This document shows, piece by piece, positions 8,545 to 18,032 of a stretch of DNA of 64,000 nt. Under the pieces are notes generated by a model. It saw only the letters and a list, made by a program, of their open reading frames with translations. It ran no database searches and had not been told where the DNA came from. This stretch comes from Stenotrophomonas sp. WZN-1 (GTDB lineage Bacteria; Pseudomonadota; Gammaproteobacteria; Xanthomonadales; Xanthomonadaceae). Both the position numbers and the translations under genes were made by a program. Position 1 is the first letter of the stretch. Each line of letters opens with the position of its first letter. The stretch covers positions 1,940,001 to 2,004,000 of the forward strand of contig NZ_CP021768.1 in assembly GCF_002192255.1 (NCBI RefSeq), written 5' to 3'.

Positions 8545-9273
8545 TCAGTCGGCCGCCAGAATGGTGTCCCAATCGGCGAACGCACGCAGGCCGCTGCGTT
8601 CGGCGGTAATGATCGAGGCGGTGTTGTCGAGCTGGCAACGGTACTGCGGCTGCAGCCCGGCCGCGCGCGCGGACACGGCCATGGCGCGTACCAGCTGGCG
8701 CGCGTGCCCGCGACCGCGGGCCTCTGGCAGGGTCAGTACGCCCATATCGGCGAAGGCTGGATCCAGGCTCCAGGGGTACATGCTTCCCGCAGCGACCAGG
8801 CGCTCGCCGTCGAAGGCACCGAACACCTGCCAGTGATCCAGCTCGACCCATGCGGCATCGAGATCGTCCTCGCTGGCCGTGGCCTGGAACGCGTTGAACG
8901 CTGCCGCGTCGGTCGCGCCGAGGCGGCGGATATGTGGTGGGGCAGGGTGTTCGGCGAGGGCGGCGAGTGTTGCGGTGGGGAAGTAGAAGACACGATCCGC
9001 GCCGTGCGTATGCTGGCCGAGCTGCTGCAAGCGCTGTTGCAGCTGCGCCAGTGTCCAATGCGGTTGCGCACGCAGTTGCAGGCGAGCGGCCAGGGCAGGA
9101 CGCAACAGCGCTCGGGCGGGGCCCGCGACCGGCTGTAACAGCATGCCGTCCTCACCCTCATCGACATCATCGCTGCACGCCAGGTGCAGCTGCGGCCCCT
9201 CCTGCAACGTGCGCTGGCCGGCGAACACGCGCTGCCAGGCAGCATCGATCAACGGGGAAATCCCATCATCCAT
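8545..9273 (-). CDS. GNAT family N-acetyltransferase
   Basis: 242 aa. The C-terminal half carries the GNAT acetyl-CoA motif, DMGVLTLPEARGRGHARQLV, followed by QYRCQLDNTASIITAERSGL, the typical last strand and helix. The N-terminal half is less conserved and may be a second degenerate GNAT unit. The acceptor is unknown. It begins 14 nt after the ArsR-rhodanese stop, so the two are probably co-transcribed. Confidence 0.82.
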   Translation of the reverse strand: MDDGISPLIDAAWQRVFAGQRTLQEGPQLHLACSDDVDEGEDGMLLQPVAGPARALLRPALAARLQLRAQPHWTLAQLQQRLQQLGQHTHGADRVFYFPTATLAALAEHPAPPHIRRLGATDAAAFNAFQATASEDDLDAAWVELDHWQVFGAFDGERLVAAGSMYPWSLDPAFADMGVLTLPEARGRGHARQLVRAMAVSARAAGLQPQYRCQLDNTASIITAERSGLRAFADWDTILAAD

Positions 9274-9287
9274 GACAAACGGTTCGC

Positions 9288-9953
9288 TCAGTGTCGGGGC
9301 AGTTCAACCTGCAGGCCTGCGGCCTTCCATTCGGGGTAACCGGCGGCGAGCCGCTGCGCGGTCAGTCCGGCCTCGCGCAGCATCGCCACCGCATCGTTGG
9401 ACAGCACGCAGTAGGGACCGCGGCAGTACGCGACAATGTGGACGGCACGCGGCAGTTCGTCCATCCGTGCACGCAGTTCCGTAACGGGAATGTTCAGCGC
9501 GCCGGGCAGGTGGCCCAGATCGAATTCCTCGCGCGGCCGCACGTCCAGCAGTACCACGCTGTCGCGTTGCTCCAGCAGCTGCTCGACGGTCAGGCCTTCC
9601 AGAGCATCGCGGCGCTGCAGGCTGTCGTGGATCACGCCGTGCATCTCGCTGCGCTGGTGGTCGGCGTAGTCGCGCAGCGCGGCCAGCAGGTTGCCCAGCG
9701 GACCCTCACCACTGCGGTAGAGGATGCGCTTGCCATCGCGTCGGGTCTGAACCAGGCCGGCACGGCGCAGCTGCTGCAGATGCTGGGAGGTATTGGCCAC
9801 CGACAGCCCGGTCAGTTCGGCCAGGCGCTCCACTGCGCGTTCGCCCTGGGCGATGTGCTCCAGCAGGGCCAGGCGATGGGCATGGCCGAGCGTGCGGGCG
9901 ATTTCGGCCAAGGCTTCCAGCGGTGAGAGCGGTGGCTCTGTTGCAGCGTTCAT
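9288..9953 (-). CDS. ArsR-family regulator fused to a rhodanese domain
   Basis: 221 aa from the ATG at 9953; an in-frame ATG at 9962 would add MRR. Residues about 10-95 form an ArsR winged helix (LAELTGLSVANTSQHLQQLRRAGLV). Residues about 125-221 form a rhodanese domain, with VVLLDVRPREEFDLGHLPGALNIP and an active loop CRGPYC. Such fusions can sense sulfane sulfur or persulfide through the loop cysteine; this is family knowledge. The gene diverges from the DUF2938 gene across 55 nt and probably binds the TTCAA/TTGAA repeat there. Confidence 0.9.
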   Translation of the reverse strand: MNAATEPPLSPLEALAEIARTLGHAHRLALLEHIAQGERAVERLAELTGLSVANTSQHLQQLRRAGLVQTRRDGKRILYRSGEGPLGNLLAALRDYADHQRSEMHGVIHDSLQRRDALEGLTVEQLLEQRDSVVLLDVRPREEFDLGHLPGALNIPVTELRARMDELPRAVHIVAYCRGPYCVLSNDAVAMLREAGLTAQRLAAGYPEWKAAGLQVELPRH

Positions 9954-9980
9954 GCGGCGCACGCTAGCATCGTTCTATCA

Positions 9981-9998
9981 TTCAAGCAAATAATTGAA
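9981..9998. promoter_or_regulatory. Inverted repeat in the ArsR-rhodanese/DUF2938 divergent promoter
   Basis: TTCAA and TTGAA arms are separated by 8 nt in an AT-rich pocket within otherwise GC-rich DNA. ArsR-family operators often look like this. It is the only symmetric element in the 55-nt divergent gap. Confidence 0.4.
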
Positions 9999-10008
9999 GG
10001 TTCGCGAT

Positions 10009-10512
10009 ATGACTGGCCTGGCGACATTCGTGATGGATTCGGTGGTAGTCGGCGTGGGAGCGACCGCAGTGATGGACCTGTGGGCGCTGGTGCAGCGGCG
10101 GCTGCTCGGCATTCCCTCGCTGGATTTCGCGATGGTGGGCCGCTGGCTGGGGCATCTGCCGCGCGGGCGCTTCCGCCACGATGGCATCGGCCGGTCGGCA
10201 GCGGTCAGTGGCGAGCGCGCGCTGGGTTGGACCGCGCATTACGTGATCGGTGTGGTCTTCGCCGCGTTGCTGCTGGCCGTGGTGGGGAACGGTTGGGTGC
10301 AGGCGCCGACACTGTGGCCGGCGCTGGCCTTCGGCATCCTCAGCGTCGCCGCACCGTTCCTCATCCTGCAGCCGGGCATGGGTGCGGGCATTGCCGCTTC
10401 AAAGGCCCCGGCGCCGGGCAAGGCGCGCCTGCGCAGCCTGGTGGCGCACAGTGTGTTCGGCCTGGGCATGTACCTTTCCGCGTTGTTGTTGGCTGCGGTC
10501 CATGCAGGATGA
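10009..10512 (+). CDS. DUF2938 family membrane protein
   Basis: 167 aa from the ATG at 10009, with GAAGG 8 nt upstream. The protein has four hydrophobic segments (about residues 5-25, 70-92, 98-118 and 145-165). Between the first two is the conserved stretch VGRWLGHLPRGRF...GERALGWTAHYVIGV, which marks DUF2938. The function is unknown. Pairing with the divergent ArsR-rhodanese regulator suggests a role in sulfur or metal stress, as an inference only. The stop overlaps an ATG at 10509 in frame with the next gene. Confidence 0.8.
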   Translation: MTGLATFVMDSVVVGVGATAVMDLWALVQRRLLGIPSLDFAMVGRWLGHLPRGRFRHDGIGRSAAVSGERALGWTAHYVIGVVFAALLLAVVGNGWVQAPTLWPALAFGILSVAAPFLILQPGMGAGIAASKAPAPGKARLRSLVAHSVFGLGMYLSALLLAAVHAG

Positions 10513-10553
10513 GCGAGAATCCGTGGGGTCACCGGCAACAGGAACACCTCGGC

Positions 10554-11357
10554 ATGGAAGCACCCAAATCCATCACTGATGACATGCCGCTGCCGTGGGC
10601 GTGGCAGGAGGCGTTGGCCGATGCGCGCATCGAGCGGCAATCGATCGGTGTGTCGCGTGCGGATGTTGCCCGCGTGCATCGGCCGGGCCAGGCCGATGCC
10701 TTCCTGAAGTCGGAAGTGATCGACGCCTTCAGTGAGCTGGGCGATGAGATCGCGCGCCTGCGCTGGCTGAAGGCGCACGGCCAGCTGGCGCCGACGGTGA
10801 TCGCTACCGCCGAGGAGGCGGGGCGGCGCTGGTTGCTGATGAGTGCGTTGCCCGGCCACGATCTGGCCTCGTCGCCGGCGCTCGCGCCCCAGCACCTGGT
10901 GGAACTGCTGGCCGATGCGCTGCGGGGCCTGCATGCCCTGCCGGTGGCGACCTGTCCGTTCGACCAGCGGCTGGCCTTGCGCCTGCAGGCCGCACAGGCT
11001 CGGGTCGAGGCCGGCCTGGTCGACGCCGATGACTTCGATGACGAGCGCCTGGGGCAGAGCGCGCAGCAGGTGTTCGCCGAACTGCGCGCCACCCGGCCTG
11101 ATCACGAGGATCTGGTGGTCAGCCATGGCGACGCCTGCCTGCCGAACCTGCTGGCAGCCGAGGGCTGTTTCAGCGGTTTCATCGACTGTGGCCGGCTGGG
11201 CGTGGCCGATCGCTACCAGGATCTGGCGCTGGCCGCGCGCAGCCTGGTCCACAACTTCGGCGACACCCGGTGGGTCGCGCCGCTGTTCCGCCGTTATGGC
11301 GTTGTGGCCGACGAACGGCGGCTGGCGTTCTATCGTCTGCTCGACGAGTTCTTCTGA
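10554..11357 (+). CDS. aph(3')-IIc: Aminoglycoside 3'-phosphotransferase, APH(3')-II type
   Basis: 267 aa from the ATG at 10554, with AGGA about 10 nt upstream. An in-frame ATG at 10509 overlapping the DUF2938 stop would give 282 aa. Brenner-type kinase motifs are intact: HGDACLPN with catalytic Asp193, the metal-binding GFIDCGRLGVADRYQDLALA, and the C-terminal RRYGV...FYRLLDEFF shared with neo-type enzymes. Its length matches the family. The enzyme phosphorylates the 3'-OH of kanamycin and neomycin in the cytoplasm using ATP. S. maltophilia carries chromosomal aph(3')-IIc, and I give that symbol on resemblance; the exact allele needs alignment. Confidence 0.85.
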   Translation: MEAPKSITDDMPLPWAWQEALADARIERQSIGVSRADVARVHRPGQADAFLKSEVIDAFSELGDEIARLRWLKAHGQLAPTVIATAEEAGRRWLLMSALPGHDLASSPALAPQHLVELLADALRGLHALPVATCPFDQRLALRLQAAQARVEAGLVDADDFDDERLGQSAQQVFAELRATRPDHEDLVVSHGDACLPNLLAAEGCFSGFIDCGRLGVADRYQDLALAARSLVHNFGDTRWVAPLFRRYGVVADERRLAFYRLLDEFF

Positions 11358-11367
11358 AGCCGCGCGG

Positions 11368-11391
11368 GGCAGGGCTGAACGCTGCCCTGCC
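11368..11391 (+). terminator. Hairpin after the phosphotransferase gene, possible terminator
   Basis: GGCAGGGC and GCCCTGCC form an 8-bp stem with an 8-nt loop, 11 nt after the stop. No clear T-run follows, so termination may be weak or Rho-assisted. Confidence 0.4.
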
Positions 11392-11418
11392 GGCGGGCCT
11401 CTTCATTCTGTAAAAAGG

Positions 11419-11430
11419 ACGAACGTTCGT
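11419..11430. promoter_or_regulatory. Palindromic TetR-type operator
   Basis: ACGAACGTTCGT is a perfect 12-bp palindrome centred 20 bp before the TetR start at 11445. GAACGTTC-like cores are common operators for TetR regulators, so autoregulation together with the downstream membrane gene is likely. Confidence 0.55.
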
Positions 11431-11444
11431 TCATTATCTGCGGC

Positions 11445-12035
11445 ATGAGCCGAATCGACCGCAATGAGCAGCGCGTGACCCTGATCCAGCAGGCGGCCCT
11501 GCAGTGCTTCCTCGCCAAGGGGTTCCACCAGACCAGCATGCGCGACATCGCGCAGGCGGCCGGTGTCAGCCTGGGCAATCTCTACAACCACTTCCCGGGC
11601 AAGGAGGCGATCATCCTTGCGGTGGCCGTGGCCGAAAGCGAGGAACTGGCCCCGATGCTGCAGCGGCTGGCGGCGGCCGACGGCGAGCGCGCGCAGGTAC
11701 TGGTATTCCTGCAGGACTTCCACGCGTTGTGCCGGCAACCGGCGTGGGCAACGCTCGCGGTCGAGGTGCTGGCCGAGAGTGCACGCAACCCTGCCGTAGC
11801 CGAGGCCTTCGCGGCCAACCGCAGGCAGCTTCAACAGGTGCTGGGCGATGCGCTGCAGGGCATTGCGCGGCGCGAGCGGTGGCGCCCTGCGCTGGCCCCG
11901 GCACTGCAGGCGCAGGTGTTGCTGGATGCGATCGAAAGCGATGCGCTGCGTCGGGGGCTGGGTGAAGCCGGCAACGCGGAGGACGCCGCGCTGGACCTCG
12001 AGCTGCTGGCACGGCTGCTGGGATCACGTGCATGA
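11445..12035 (+). CDS. TetR family transcriptional regulator
   Basis: 196 aa. The HTH covers residues about 12-55: LIQQAALQCFLAKGFHQTSMRDIAQAAGVS, then LGNLYNHFPGKEAIIL. The C-terminal half is the ligand domain. Its stop overlaps the ATG of the next gene by 4 nt, so the two form an operon, and the palindrome at 11419-11430 lies in its leader. I see no direct tie to the flanking resistance genes. Confidence 0.9.
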   Translation: MSRIDRNEQRVTLIQQAALQCFLAKGFHQTSMRDIAQAAGVSLGNLYNHFPGKEAIILAVAVAESEELAPMLQRLAAADGERAQVLVFLQDFHALCRQPAWATLAVEVLAESARNPAVAEAFAANRRQLQQVLGDALQGIARRERWRPALAPALQAQVLLDAIESDALRRGLGEAGNAEDAALDLELLARLLGSRA

Positions 12036-13066
12036 GCGCCGATGACCGGCGGCTGCACGGCCTGGATCTGGCGCGGTATCTGGCGCTGGCCGGCATGGTG
12101 CTGGTCAACTTCCGCCTGGCGTTGGCCGTGCCTGCAGAGGGGACGAGCTGGTTGGCCGGCGTCTTCCGTCTTCTGGAAGGCAAGGCCTCGGCGACCTTCG
12201 TCACCCTGGCCGGACTTGGCCTGGTACTGGCCACGCAGCGCTCGGGCTGGATGCAGGCCAGCATGCAGACCTGGCGGCGTGCGGCGTTCCTGCTGGCGCT
12301 GGGCCTGCTCAACCTGACCCTGTTCCCGGCCGACATCCTGCACTACTACGCGGTGTATTTCGCGCTGGCGGTGCTGTGGCTGCGAGCATCGCCGCGCGTC
12401 CTGCTGGCCAGCATTGTGGCGTTGGCCGTGGTTTCGTTCTGGGCGCTGCTGCACTGGAACTACAGCGAAGGCTGGAACTGGCAGACGCTGGAATATGCCG
12501 ATCTCTGGAACTGGCCGGGTGCTGTGCGCAATCTGTTGTTCAACGGCTTCCATCCCCTGCTGCCCTGGATGTGCTTCTTCCTGCTGGGCATGCTGCTGGC
12601 GCGCCTGCCGTTGTCGCAGCCGCGGGTGCAGCTTGCTTTGTTGTTGCTGGGCGTGCTGCTGCTCGGTGCGGGCCAGGGTGTGCAGTGCCTTGCGCAGGGA
12701 ACGCCGTGGCAGGCATGGCTGGGAACGCAGCCGATGCCGCCGGGTCCTGCCTATGTGCTGACCGGGGCGGGCGCGGCCTGCAGTGTGATTGCCGCCTGCC
12801 TGTGGCTCACGCGGGTACACCCGGGTGACTGGCTGGAACCCTTCACTGCGGCAGGGCGCATGACCCTCACCCTGTACGTCGGCCACATCCTGCTGGGCAT
12901 GGGTACGCTGGAATGGCTGGGCCTGCTCGATGGCAGCGCTTCGTTGCCGGCCGTGCTGTTGTGGGCGTTGTTGTTCCTGATGCTGGCCACCGGTGCAGCG
13001 TGGCTGTGGTCCTGGCGGTTCGCGCGGGGGCCGCTGGAGGCGGTGATGCGGCGCATCGCGGGCTAG
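12032..13066 (+). CDS. Multi-pass membrane protein, DUF418/acyltransferase-like
   Basis: 344 aa with about nine or ten hydrophobic helices. The N-terminus, DRRLHGLDLARYLALAGMVLVNFRLAL, and the C-terminal part, FTAAGRMTLTLYVGHILLGM, match the general design of DUF418 and heparan-alpha-glucosaminide-acetyltransferase-like membrane proteins (YeiB type). Such proteins may move acyl groups across the inner membrane, but no substrate can be named. Its start overlaps the TetR stop (ATGA), so it is probably that regulator's target. Confidence 0.8.
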   Translation: MSADDRRLHGLDLARYLALAGMVLVNFRLALAVPAEGTSWLAGVFRLLEGKASATFVTLAGLGLVLATQRSGWMQASMQTWRRAAFLLALGLLNLTLFPADILHYYAVYFALAVLWLRASPRVLLASIVALAVVSFWALLHWNYSEGWNWQTLEYADLWNWPGAVRNLLFNGFHPLLPWMCFFLLGMLLARLPLSQPRVQLALLLLGVLLLGAGQGVQCLAQGTPWQAWLGTQPMPPGPAYVLTGAGAACSVIAACLWLTRVHPGDWLEPFTAAGRMTLTLYVGHILLGMGTLEWLGLLDGSASLPAVLLWALLFLMLATGAAWLWSWRFARGPLEAVMRRIAG

Positions 13067-13165
13067 CACGTTGGTCGCGCAGGCACGATGTTGTGACGGA
13101 CATGTCTGTGTCTCGGCCCGCGCATCTGCGATAGTGGCGGCAGGTAATACTTTCCGTTTGCATCC

Positions 13166-14170
13166 ATGTCATTCGCTTCGGCGCAGCATCTCGGCGAAGT
13201 CCTTCAGCAGTCCTATGGCATCACCGCCAACGCCGTGGTGCCACGCCCGGTGGGTGCCGATGCCAACGCCAGCGTGTATCGCATCGATGCACGGCGCGGG
13301 CAATGGTGGTTGAAATGCCGCAGTTACCAGGTTGCCCCTGCCGTCTGGGACACCCTGCATTGGCTGCGCGGTACGCTGGGCATCGAGGAAATCGTCGCGC
13401 CCTGGCCGGCCCTGACTGGTGGAGCGTCAGTGCAGCGCTGGGGCCTGCAGTTCACCCTGTTCCCGTATGTGGAAGGCCAGTCGGGTTTCGAGGCTGCGTT
13501 GAGTCGCACGCAGTGGCAACGGTTGGGCGAGGTGCTGCGGCGCCTGCACGAGGCATGTCCGCCACCGGAGCTGCAGGAGGCGCTGCCCAGCCTGCGGATG
13601 GAAACCGCAGCGCTTGATACGGTCGGGCAATGGTTGGCCGGCGAGGGCCTGGCCGCGGCCAGGGATGGGCTGGGCCGTGCCTTTGTTTCCGTATGGGACC
13701 AGCAGCACGCACGCATCGCGGCGCTGCATGCGCAGGCAGTGCAGCTGCACGCGGCGTTGCAGGAGGTCCCGGTGGCGCTGCACCTGTGCCATACCGACCT
13801 GCATGCCGGCAATCTGCTGATGGGCAACGACGGCGGCCTGCACCTGATCGACTGGGATGGCCTGTCGCTGGCACCGCGCGAGCGGGACCTGATGTTCATC
13901 GGTGCCGCTGTGGGCGGGCGCTGGGGTCGCGAGAATCCACTGGGATTCGAGGAAGGCTACGGCAGCGACCACGGCGATCCGCGCTGGATCGCCTGGTATC
14001 GGCACTGGCGCATCCTGCAGGACCTGATCGAGTTCCAGCAGGTCCTGCTGGGCAGCGATGGCGAGGATCGTTCGCCGCAGCTGCGCCGGCAGTCGCTGCA
14101 TTTCCTCAGCGAACAGTTTGCACCGGGCAATGTGTTCGACGCGGCAGAGCGGGTGTATCGCGCGCTGTAA
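13166..14170 (+). CDS. aph(9): Spectinomycin-type aminoglycoside phosphotransferase, APH(9)-like
   Basis: 334 aa, close to the length of Legionella APH(9)-Ia. The kinase-like core contains LCHTDLHAGNLLMG with the catalytic Asp near residue 210. LHLIDWDGLSLAPRERDLMF follows with the metal-binding Asp, and an ATP-lid Lys lies in the N-lobe (WWLKCRSY). Chromosomal aph(9) homologues are known in S. maltophilia; a related kinase for another small molecule cannot be excluded from sequence alone. It has its own 99-nt upstream gap without an obvious operator. It lies about 1.8 kb from the APH(3') gene. Confidence 0.75.
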   Translation: MSFASAQHLGEVLQQSYGITANAVVPRPVGADANASVYRIDARRGQWWLKCRSYQVAPAVWDTLHWLRGTLGIEEIVAPWPALTGGASVQRWGLQFTLFPYVEGQSGFEAALSRTQWQRLGEVLRRLHEACPPPELQEALPSLRMETAALDTVGQWLAGEGLAAARDGLGRAFVSVWDQQHARIAALHAQAVQLHAALQEVPVALHLCHTDLHAGNLLMGNDGGLHLIDWDGLSLAPRERDLMFIGAAVGGRWGRENPLGFEEGYGSDHGDPRWIAWYRHWRILQDLIEFQQVLLGSDGEDRSPQLRRQSLHFLSEQFAPGNVFDAAERVYRAL

Positions 14171-14203
14171 GGCGCACAGCAATCATCCGCGCGTGGCGTG
14201 GCT

Positions 14204-15127
14204 CTACTCGGCGGGCTTGGCCGCTGCAGAGGCGGCCAAGCTCGCAGCGCGGCGCGACAGCACGGCTTCGCGGTGGGCGATATAGGCGTTGGCGGCAAGG
14301 ATGATGCCGGCACCCATGATCGTCCAGCGGTCCACGCTTTCGTTGAACAGCAACCAGCCGAACAGCGTCACCAGCGGCAGCTGCAGGAAGCTGATCGGAG
14401 TCAGTGCGGAGACTTCGCCCAGCCGTAGCGCGCGGGTCCACAACAGCTGGCCGACGGTGCCGAGCACGCCGGTGGCCAGCAGCCACAGCCAGGCCGACCC
14501 GGTCGGCCAGACCCAGACGAACAGCGCCGGGACCAGCGACAGCGGCACCCAGAACACGTAGGTATAGAGCACCACGGTATCGGCACTGTCGACGCGGGTC
14601 AGCTGCTTGATCTGGATCGCCACCAGCGAGCTGAGTACCGCCGCACCCACCGCGACCAGGCTGCCGGCGGTGAAGCCGGCGGTGCCGGGACGCACGATCA
14701 CCAGTACGCCGATGAAGCCGACCACGACCGCGGCCCAGCGGCGCACGCGCACGGTTTCACCCAGCCACAGCACGGCGGCAATGGTGACGAACAGCGGCGT
14801 GGAATAGGAGAGCGAAACCGCCTGCGCCAACGGCAGATGACCCAGCGCCCAGAACGCGCACAGCATCGAGCCCAGGCCGATTGCACTGCGCACGAAATAG
14901 CGTGGCAGCTGCTGCGTCTTCAACGGCGCACGGCCGGGCCGCAGCAGCATCGGCAGCAACGCGAGCAGGCCGAAGGCATTGCGGAAGAACGCCACTTCCT
15001 GGGTTGGCACGTAGCGCGTGGCATAGCGGATGGCCACCGCCATCAGGCCGAACGCCATGGTGCTGCCGAGCATCAGCAGCGCCGCCCGCATCGGGGTGGC
15101 GGTGGGGGAGAGGGCGGGGGTGTTCAC
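14204..15127 (-). CDS. EamA/DMT family transporter
   Basis: 307 aa from a GTG at 15127, chosen because it overlaps the murB stop as GTGA; a GTG at 15130 and an ATG at 15091 also fit. About ten hydrophobic helices form two EamA repeats, with signatures such as [19 protein letters not shown] in the first and [20 protein letters not shown] in the second. It is a drug/metabolite-type inner-membrane exporter of unknown substrate. It is the last gene of the minus-strand operon starting near 18317. Confidence 0.87.
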   Translation of the reverse strand: MNTPALSPTATPMRAALLMLGSTMAFGLMAVAIRYATRYVPTQEVAFFRNAFGLLALLPMLLRPGRAPLKTQQLPRYFVRSAIGLGSMLCAFWALGHLPLAQAVSLSYSTPLFVTIAAVLWLGETVRVRRWAAVVVGFIGVLVIVRPGTAGFTAGSLVAVGAAVLSSLVAIQIKQLTRVDSADTVVLYTYVFWVPLSLVPALFVWVWPTGSAWLWLLATGVLGTVGQLLWTRALRLGEVSALTPISFLQLPLVTLFGWLLFNESVDRWTIMGAGIILAANAYIAHREAVLSRRAASLAASAAAKPAE

Positions 15128-16185
15128 CACTGTGCGCCGAGCAGGCGGGGCTCCGGTTCGATTGGCACGCCGAATTTTTCCAGCACGGAAGCAGAGATGC
15201 GTCGCGCCAGCGCCAGCAGTTCAGCGCCGGTGGCGTTGCCGTGGTTGACCAGTACCAGTGCATGGCTGGGGGCCACGCCGGCATCGCCATCGCGGAAGCC
15301 CTTCCAGCCACAGGATTCGATCATCCAGGCCGCCGAGACCTTGCGCTTGTCGTCCTGCTCAGCCGGGAACACCGGCAGGTCGGGGAAGTGCTGCAGCAGC
15401 ACGTCGACCTGTTCCAGCGGCAGAACCGGGTTCTTGAAGAAACTGCCGGCGTTGCCCAGTACATCCGGGTCGGGCAGCTTGCGGCGGCGGATCGTGATCA
15501 CCGCATTGGCCACGTCCACCGCGCTCGGCAGCTCCACGCCCTGTGCCTGCAGTTCCTCGCGGATGCCGGCGTAGTCCATGCGCAGATCGTGCAGCAGCGG
15601 CAGCTTCAGTTCGATGGCGGTGATCAGGTAGCGATCGGGCTGTTGCTTGAACACGCTGTCGCGGTAGGCGAAGCCACATTGTTCGTTGTCCAGCCGTACC
15701 CAGACCTGCTCCTGGCAGTCCCAGGCTTCGACCGCCTGGATGAACTCGCCGACCTGCGCGCCATAGGCGCCGATGTTCTGGATCGGTGCGGCACCGGCCG
15801 TACCGGGAATCAGGGCCAGGTTTTCCAGGCCGGACAGGCCTTCCTGCAGCGACCACATCACCAGGCCGTGCCATGGCACACCCGCACCGGCGCGGATCAC
15901 CGCGTGGTCGGCGCGGTGTTCGAGGAAGCTGATGTCACGGTTGCCGAACACCAGCACGGTGCCCGGCAGGTCCTCGGCGATCAGCACGTTGCTGCCGGCA
16001 CCCAGCACCAGCAGCGGGCCGTGGGCCACCTCGGGCAGTGCCAGCACCTCCGGGAGCAGCGTGGGATCGTGCAGTTCCAGCAGCTGCGCGGCGCTGGCCT
16101 GCACGTGGAAGGTGTTCAGTGCCTGCAGCGGCGCATTGCGGGTGAGCGTCCAGCGCAGCGGGGCGTTGCCGTCGATGGTGTCCAT
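15124..16185 (-). CDS. murB: UDP-N-acetylenolpyruvoylglucosamine reductase
   Basis: 353 aa from the ATG at 16185. The FAD-binding segment [20 protein letters not shown] and the [27 protein letters not shown] block are diagnostic. [18 protein letters not shown] with the catalytic Ser, and the closing [12 protein letters not shown] follow in order. It reduces UDP-GlcNAc-enolpyruvate to UDP-MurNAc with NADPH in peptidoglycan synthesis. The length and Tyr/Ser set fit type I MurB. It starts 8 nt after pyrD and overlaps the EamA gene. Confidence 0.97.
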   Translation of the reverse strand: MDTIDGNAPLRWTLTRNAPLQALNTFHVQASAAQLLELHDPTLLPEVLALPEVAHGPLLVLGAGSNVLIAEDLPGTVLVFGNRDISFLEHRADHAVIRAGAGVPWHGLVMWSLQEGLSGLENLALIPGTAGAAPIQNIGAYGAQVGEFIQAVEAWDCQEQVWVRLDNEQCGFAYRDSVFKQQPDRYLITAIELKLPLLHDLRMDYAGIREELQAQGVELPSAVDVANAVITIRRRKLPDPDVLGNAGSFFKNPVLPLEQVDVLLQHFPDLPVFPAEQDDKRKVSAAWMIESCGWKGFRDGDAGVAPSHALVLVNHGNATGAELLALARRISASVLEKFGVPIEPEPRLLGAQW

Positions 16186-16193
16186 GGGCGCGG

Positions 16194-17249
16194 TCACAGT
16201 GGGGCCACCGCACCGCGGCTCGGCGCTTCGCGGCGGCGACGGATTGCCTCCACGCATTCGGAGACGAGGGCCGGGCCACGGAAGATCAGGCCGCTGTAGC
16301 ACTGCACCAGGGCTGCGCCTGCGGCCATCTTGGCTACGGCGTCGGCACCGGACAGGATGCCGCCAACACCGATCAACGGCACCGACTCGGGCAGGCGCGA
16401 ACGCAGGCGGCGCAGCACCAGCGTGGACTGCTCCAGCACCGGCGCACCGGACAGGCCACCGGCCTCGTTGGCCAGCGGGTCGCCAGCCACCTTGCCGTGG
16501 TCGATGGTGGTGTTGGTGGCGATCACGCCGTCCACCTGCAGCTCGCCCAGCACGCGGGCGGCGGCATCGATGTCGCGCTCGCTGAGGTCCGGCGCCACCT
16601 TCACCAGCATCGGCACGCGGCGGCCGTGCTGGGCTGCGAGGTCTTCCTGGCGGTCGCGCAGCTGGCTGACCAGCTGGCGCAGCGCGGTTTCTTCCTGCAG
16701 TTCACGCAGGCCGGCGGTGTTGGGCGAGGAAATGTTGACGGTGATGTAGTCGGCCAGCGGGTACACCTTGTCCAGGCAGGCCATGTAATCGTCCACGGCC
16801 TGTTCATTGGGGGTGTCCTTGTTCTTGCCGATGTTGATGCCGAGCAGGCCGCGGCGGTTGCGCGCACGCTCGACATTGCGCACCAGCGCGTCCACGCCCG
16901 CATTGTTGAAGCCCATGCGGTTGATGATCGCGTTGTGTTCCGGCAGGCGGAACAGGCGCGGCTGCGGATTGCCGGCCTGCGGGCGCGGCGTGATGGTGCC
17001 GATTTCAACGAAGCCGAAGCCGAGCGCGAACAATGCATCGATGTGCTCGCCGTTCTTGTCCAGGCCGGCGGCCAGGCCGACCGGATTGGGGAAGGTCAGC
17101 CCGAACACCGTGCTGGGCATCGGCGCGATGCGTGCGGCCAGCAGCGGCGTGGTGCCGGTGCGATAGGCCAGGTCCAGTGCGGACAGGCCGAGGCCGTGGG
17201 CGCGCTCGGCGTCGAGCGAGAACAGGAAGGGGCGGGCAAGCGAATACAT
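16194..17249 (-). CDS. pyrD: Dihydroorotate dehydrogenase (quinone), class 2
   Basis: 351 aa. The membrane-associating N-terminal helix region is [18 protein letters not shown], followed by [39 protein letters not shown] and TVNISSPNT with the catalytic Ser. FMN-site motifs NTTI and GVGGI come near the end. It oxidises dihydroorotate to orotate with quinone in pyrimidine synthesis. It sits 8 nt after the methyltransferase gene and 8 nt before murB, within a five-gene minus-strand operon. Confidence 0.97.
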   Translation of the reverse strand: MYSLARPFLFSLDAERAHGLGLSALDLAYRTGTTPLLAARIAPMPSTVFGLTFPNPVGLAAGLDKNGEHIDALFALGFGFVEIGTITPRPQAGNPQPRLFRLPEHNAIINRMGFNNAGVDALVRNVERARNRRGLLGINIGKNKDTPNEQAVDDYMACLDKVYPLADYITVNISSPNTAGLRELQEETALRQLVSQLRDRQEDLAAQHGRRVPMLVKVAPDLSERDIDAAARVLGELQVDGVIATNTTIDHGKVAGDPLANEAGGLSGAPVLEQSTLVLRRLRSRLPESVPLIGVGGILSGADAVAKMAAGAALVQCYSGLIFRGPALVSECVEAIRRRREAPSRGAVAPL

Positions 17250-17257
17250 GCGTCGGT

Positions 17258-18028
17258 TCAGTCCAGCGTGCCGAGGAAGGCTCGGGTTCGATATTCAAAA
17301 GCAACCTGGCCGTCGACCGCGTGGGCGGCGAACAGGTGCTGCAGAGCGTCGATCATCGGCGCGTGGTGCGGATGACCGGATTGGGGGGCGTAGGAGGAGG
17401 ACAGCAGGCGCCCGCGCAGGGCATCGAAGTCCAGGTGCTGCACGTTGGGCAACTCCACCATGCCGCGCAGGCCTGCGCCGAACCAGGCCTGCATGGTGGC
17501 GTCGTCCTGGTAGCGTTCGGCCACGGCGGTGTAGTCGGTGCCGTAGTCCAGCAGCAGCTGTTCGTAGCCGATCAGGAACGGACTGGCATCGAGCAGGCGC
17601 GAATTCCAGTAGATCAATGCCTGGCCGCCGGGACGCAGGATGCGCTGCCACTCAGCGCGTACCGCCACGGTGTCGAACCAGTGGAAGGCCTGCGCGACGC
17701 TGACCAGATCGACGCTGGCATCGTCCAGTGTGGTGGCCTCGGCGCGGCCGTCCACCGCGCGGAACTGCGGGTACTGCGGAGCCAGCCATTGTTCGGCCGC
17801 GGCCCGCATGGCCGCATTGGGCTCAACCGCGACAACGGGATGGCCGGTGGCCAGGAACAGGCGGCTGGAAATACCGGTACCGGCGCCGATGTCGGCGACA
17901 CGCGCCTGCTGGCTGACACCCATCGGGCCATGCAGCCACTCCAGCAGCGCGGGCGGGTAGTCGGGCCGGTAGCGGACGTAGTCGGCGACGCGGCTGCTGA
18001 AGCGTTCGGTGCTGTCGGAAGTGGTCAT
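17258..18028 (-). CDS. Class I SAM-dependent methyltransferase
   Basis: 256 aa. Motif I is [16 protein letters not shown], motif II is VAVEPNAAM, and AQAFHWFD together with [13 protein letters not shown] completes a Methyltransf_11-type fold. The N-terminal [13 protein letters not shown] is typical of small-molecule methyltransferases of this group. The substrate is unknown. It lies 4 nt after the DUF4190 gene and 8 nt before pyrD. Confidence 0.88.
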   Translation of the reverse strand: MTTSDSTERFSSRVADYVRYRPDYPPALLEWLHGPMGVSQQARVADIGAGTGISSRLFLATGHPVVAVEPNAAMRAAAEQWLAPQYPQFRAVDGRAEATTLDDASVDLVSVAQAFHWFDTVAVRAEWQRILRPGGQALIYWNSRLLDASPFLIGYEQLLLDYGTDYTAVAERYQDDATMQAWFGAGLRGMVELPNVQHLDFDALRGRLLSSSYAPQSGHPHHAPMIDALQHLFAAHAVDGQVAFEYRTRAFLGTLD

Positions 18029-18032
18029 GGCG

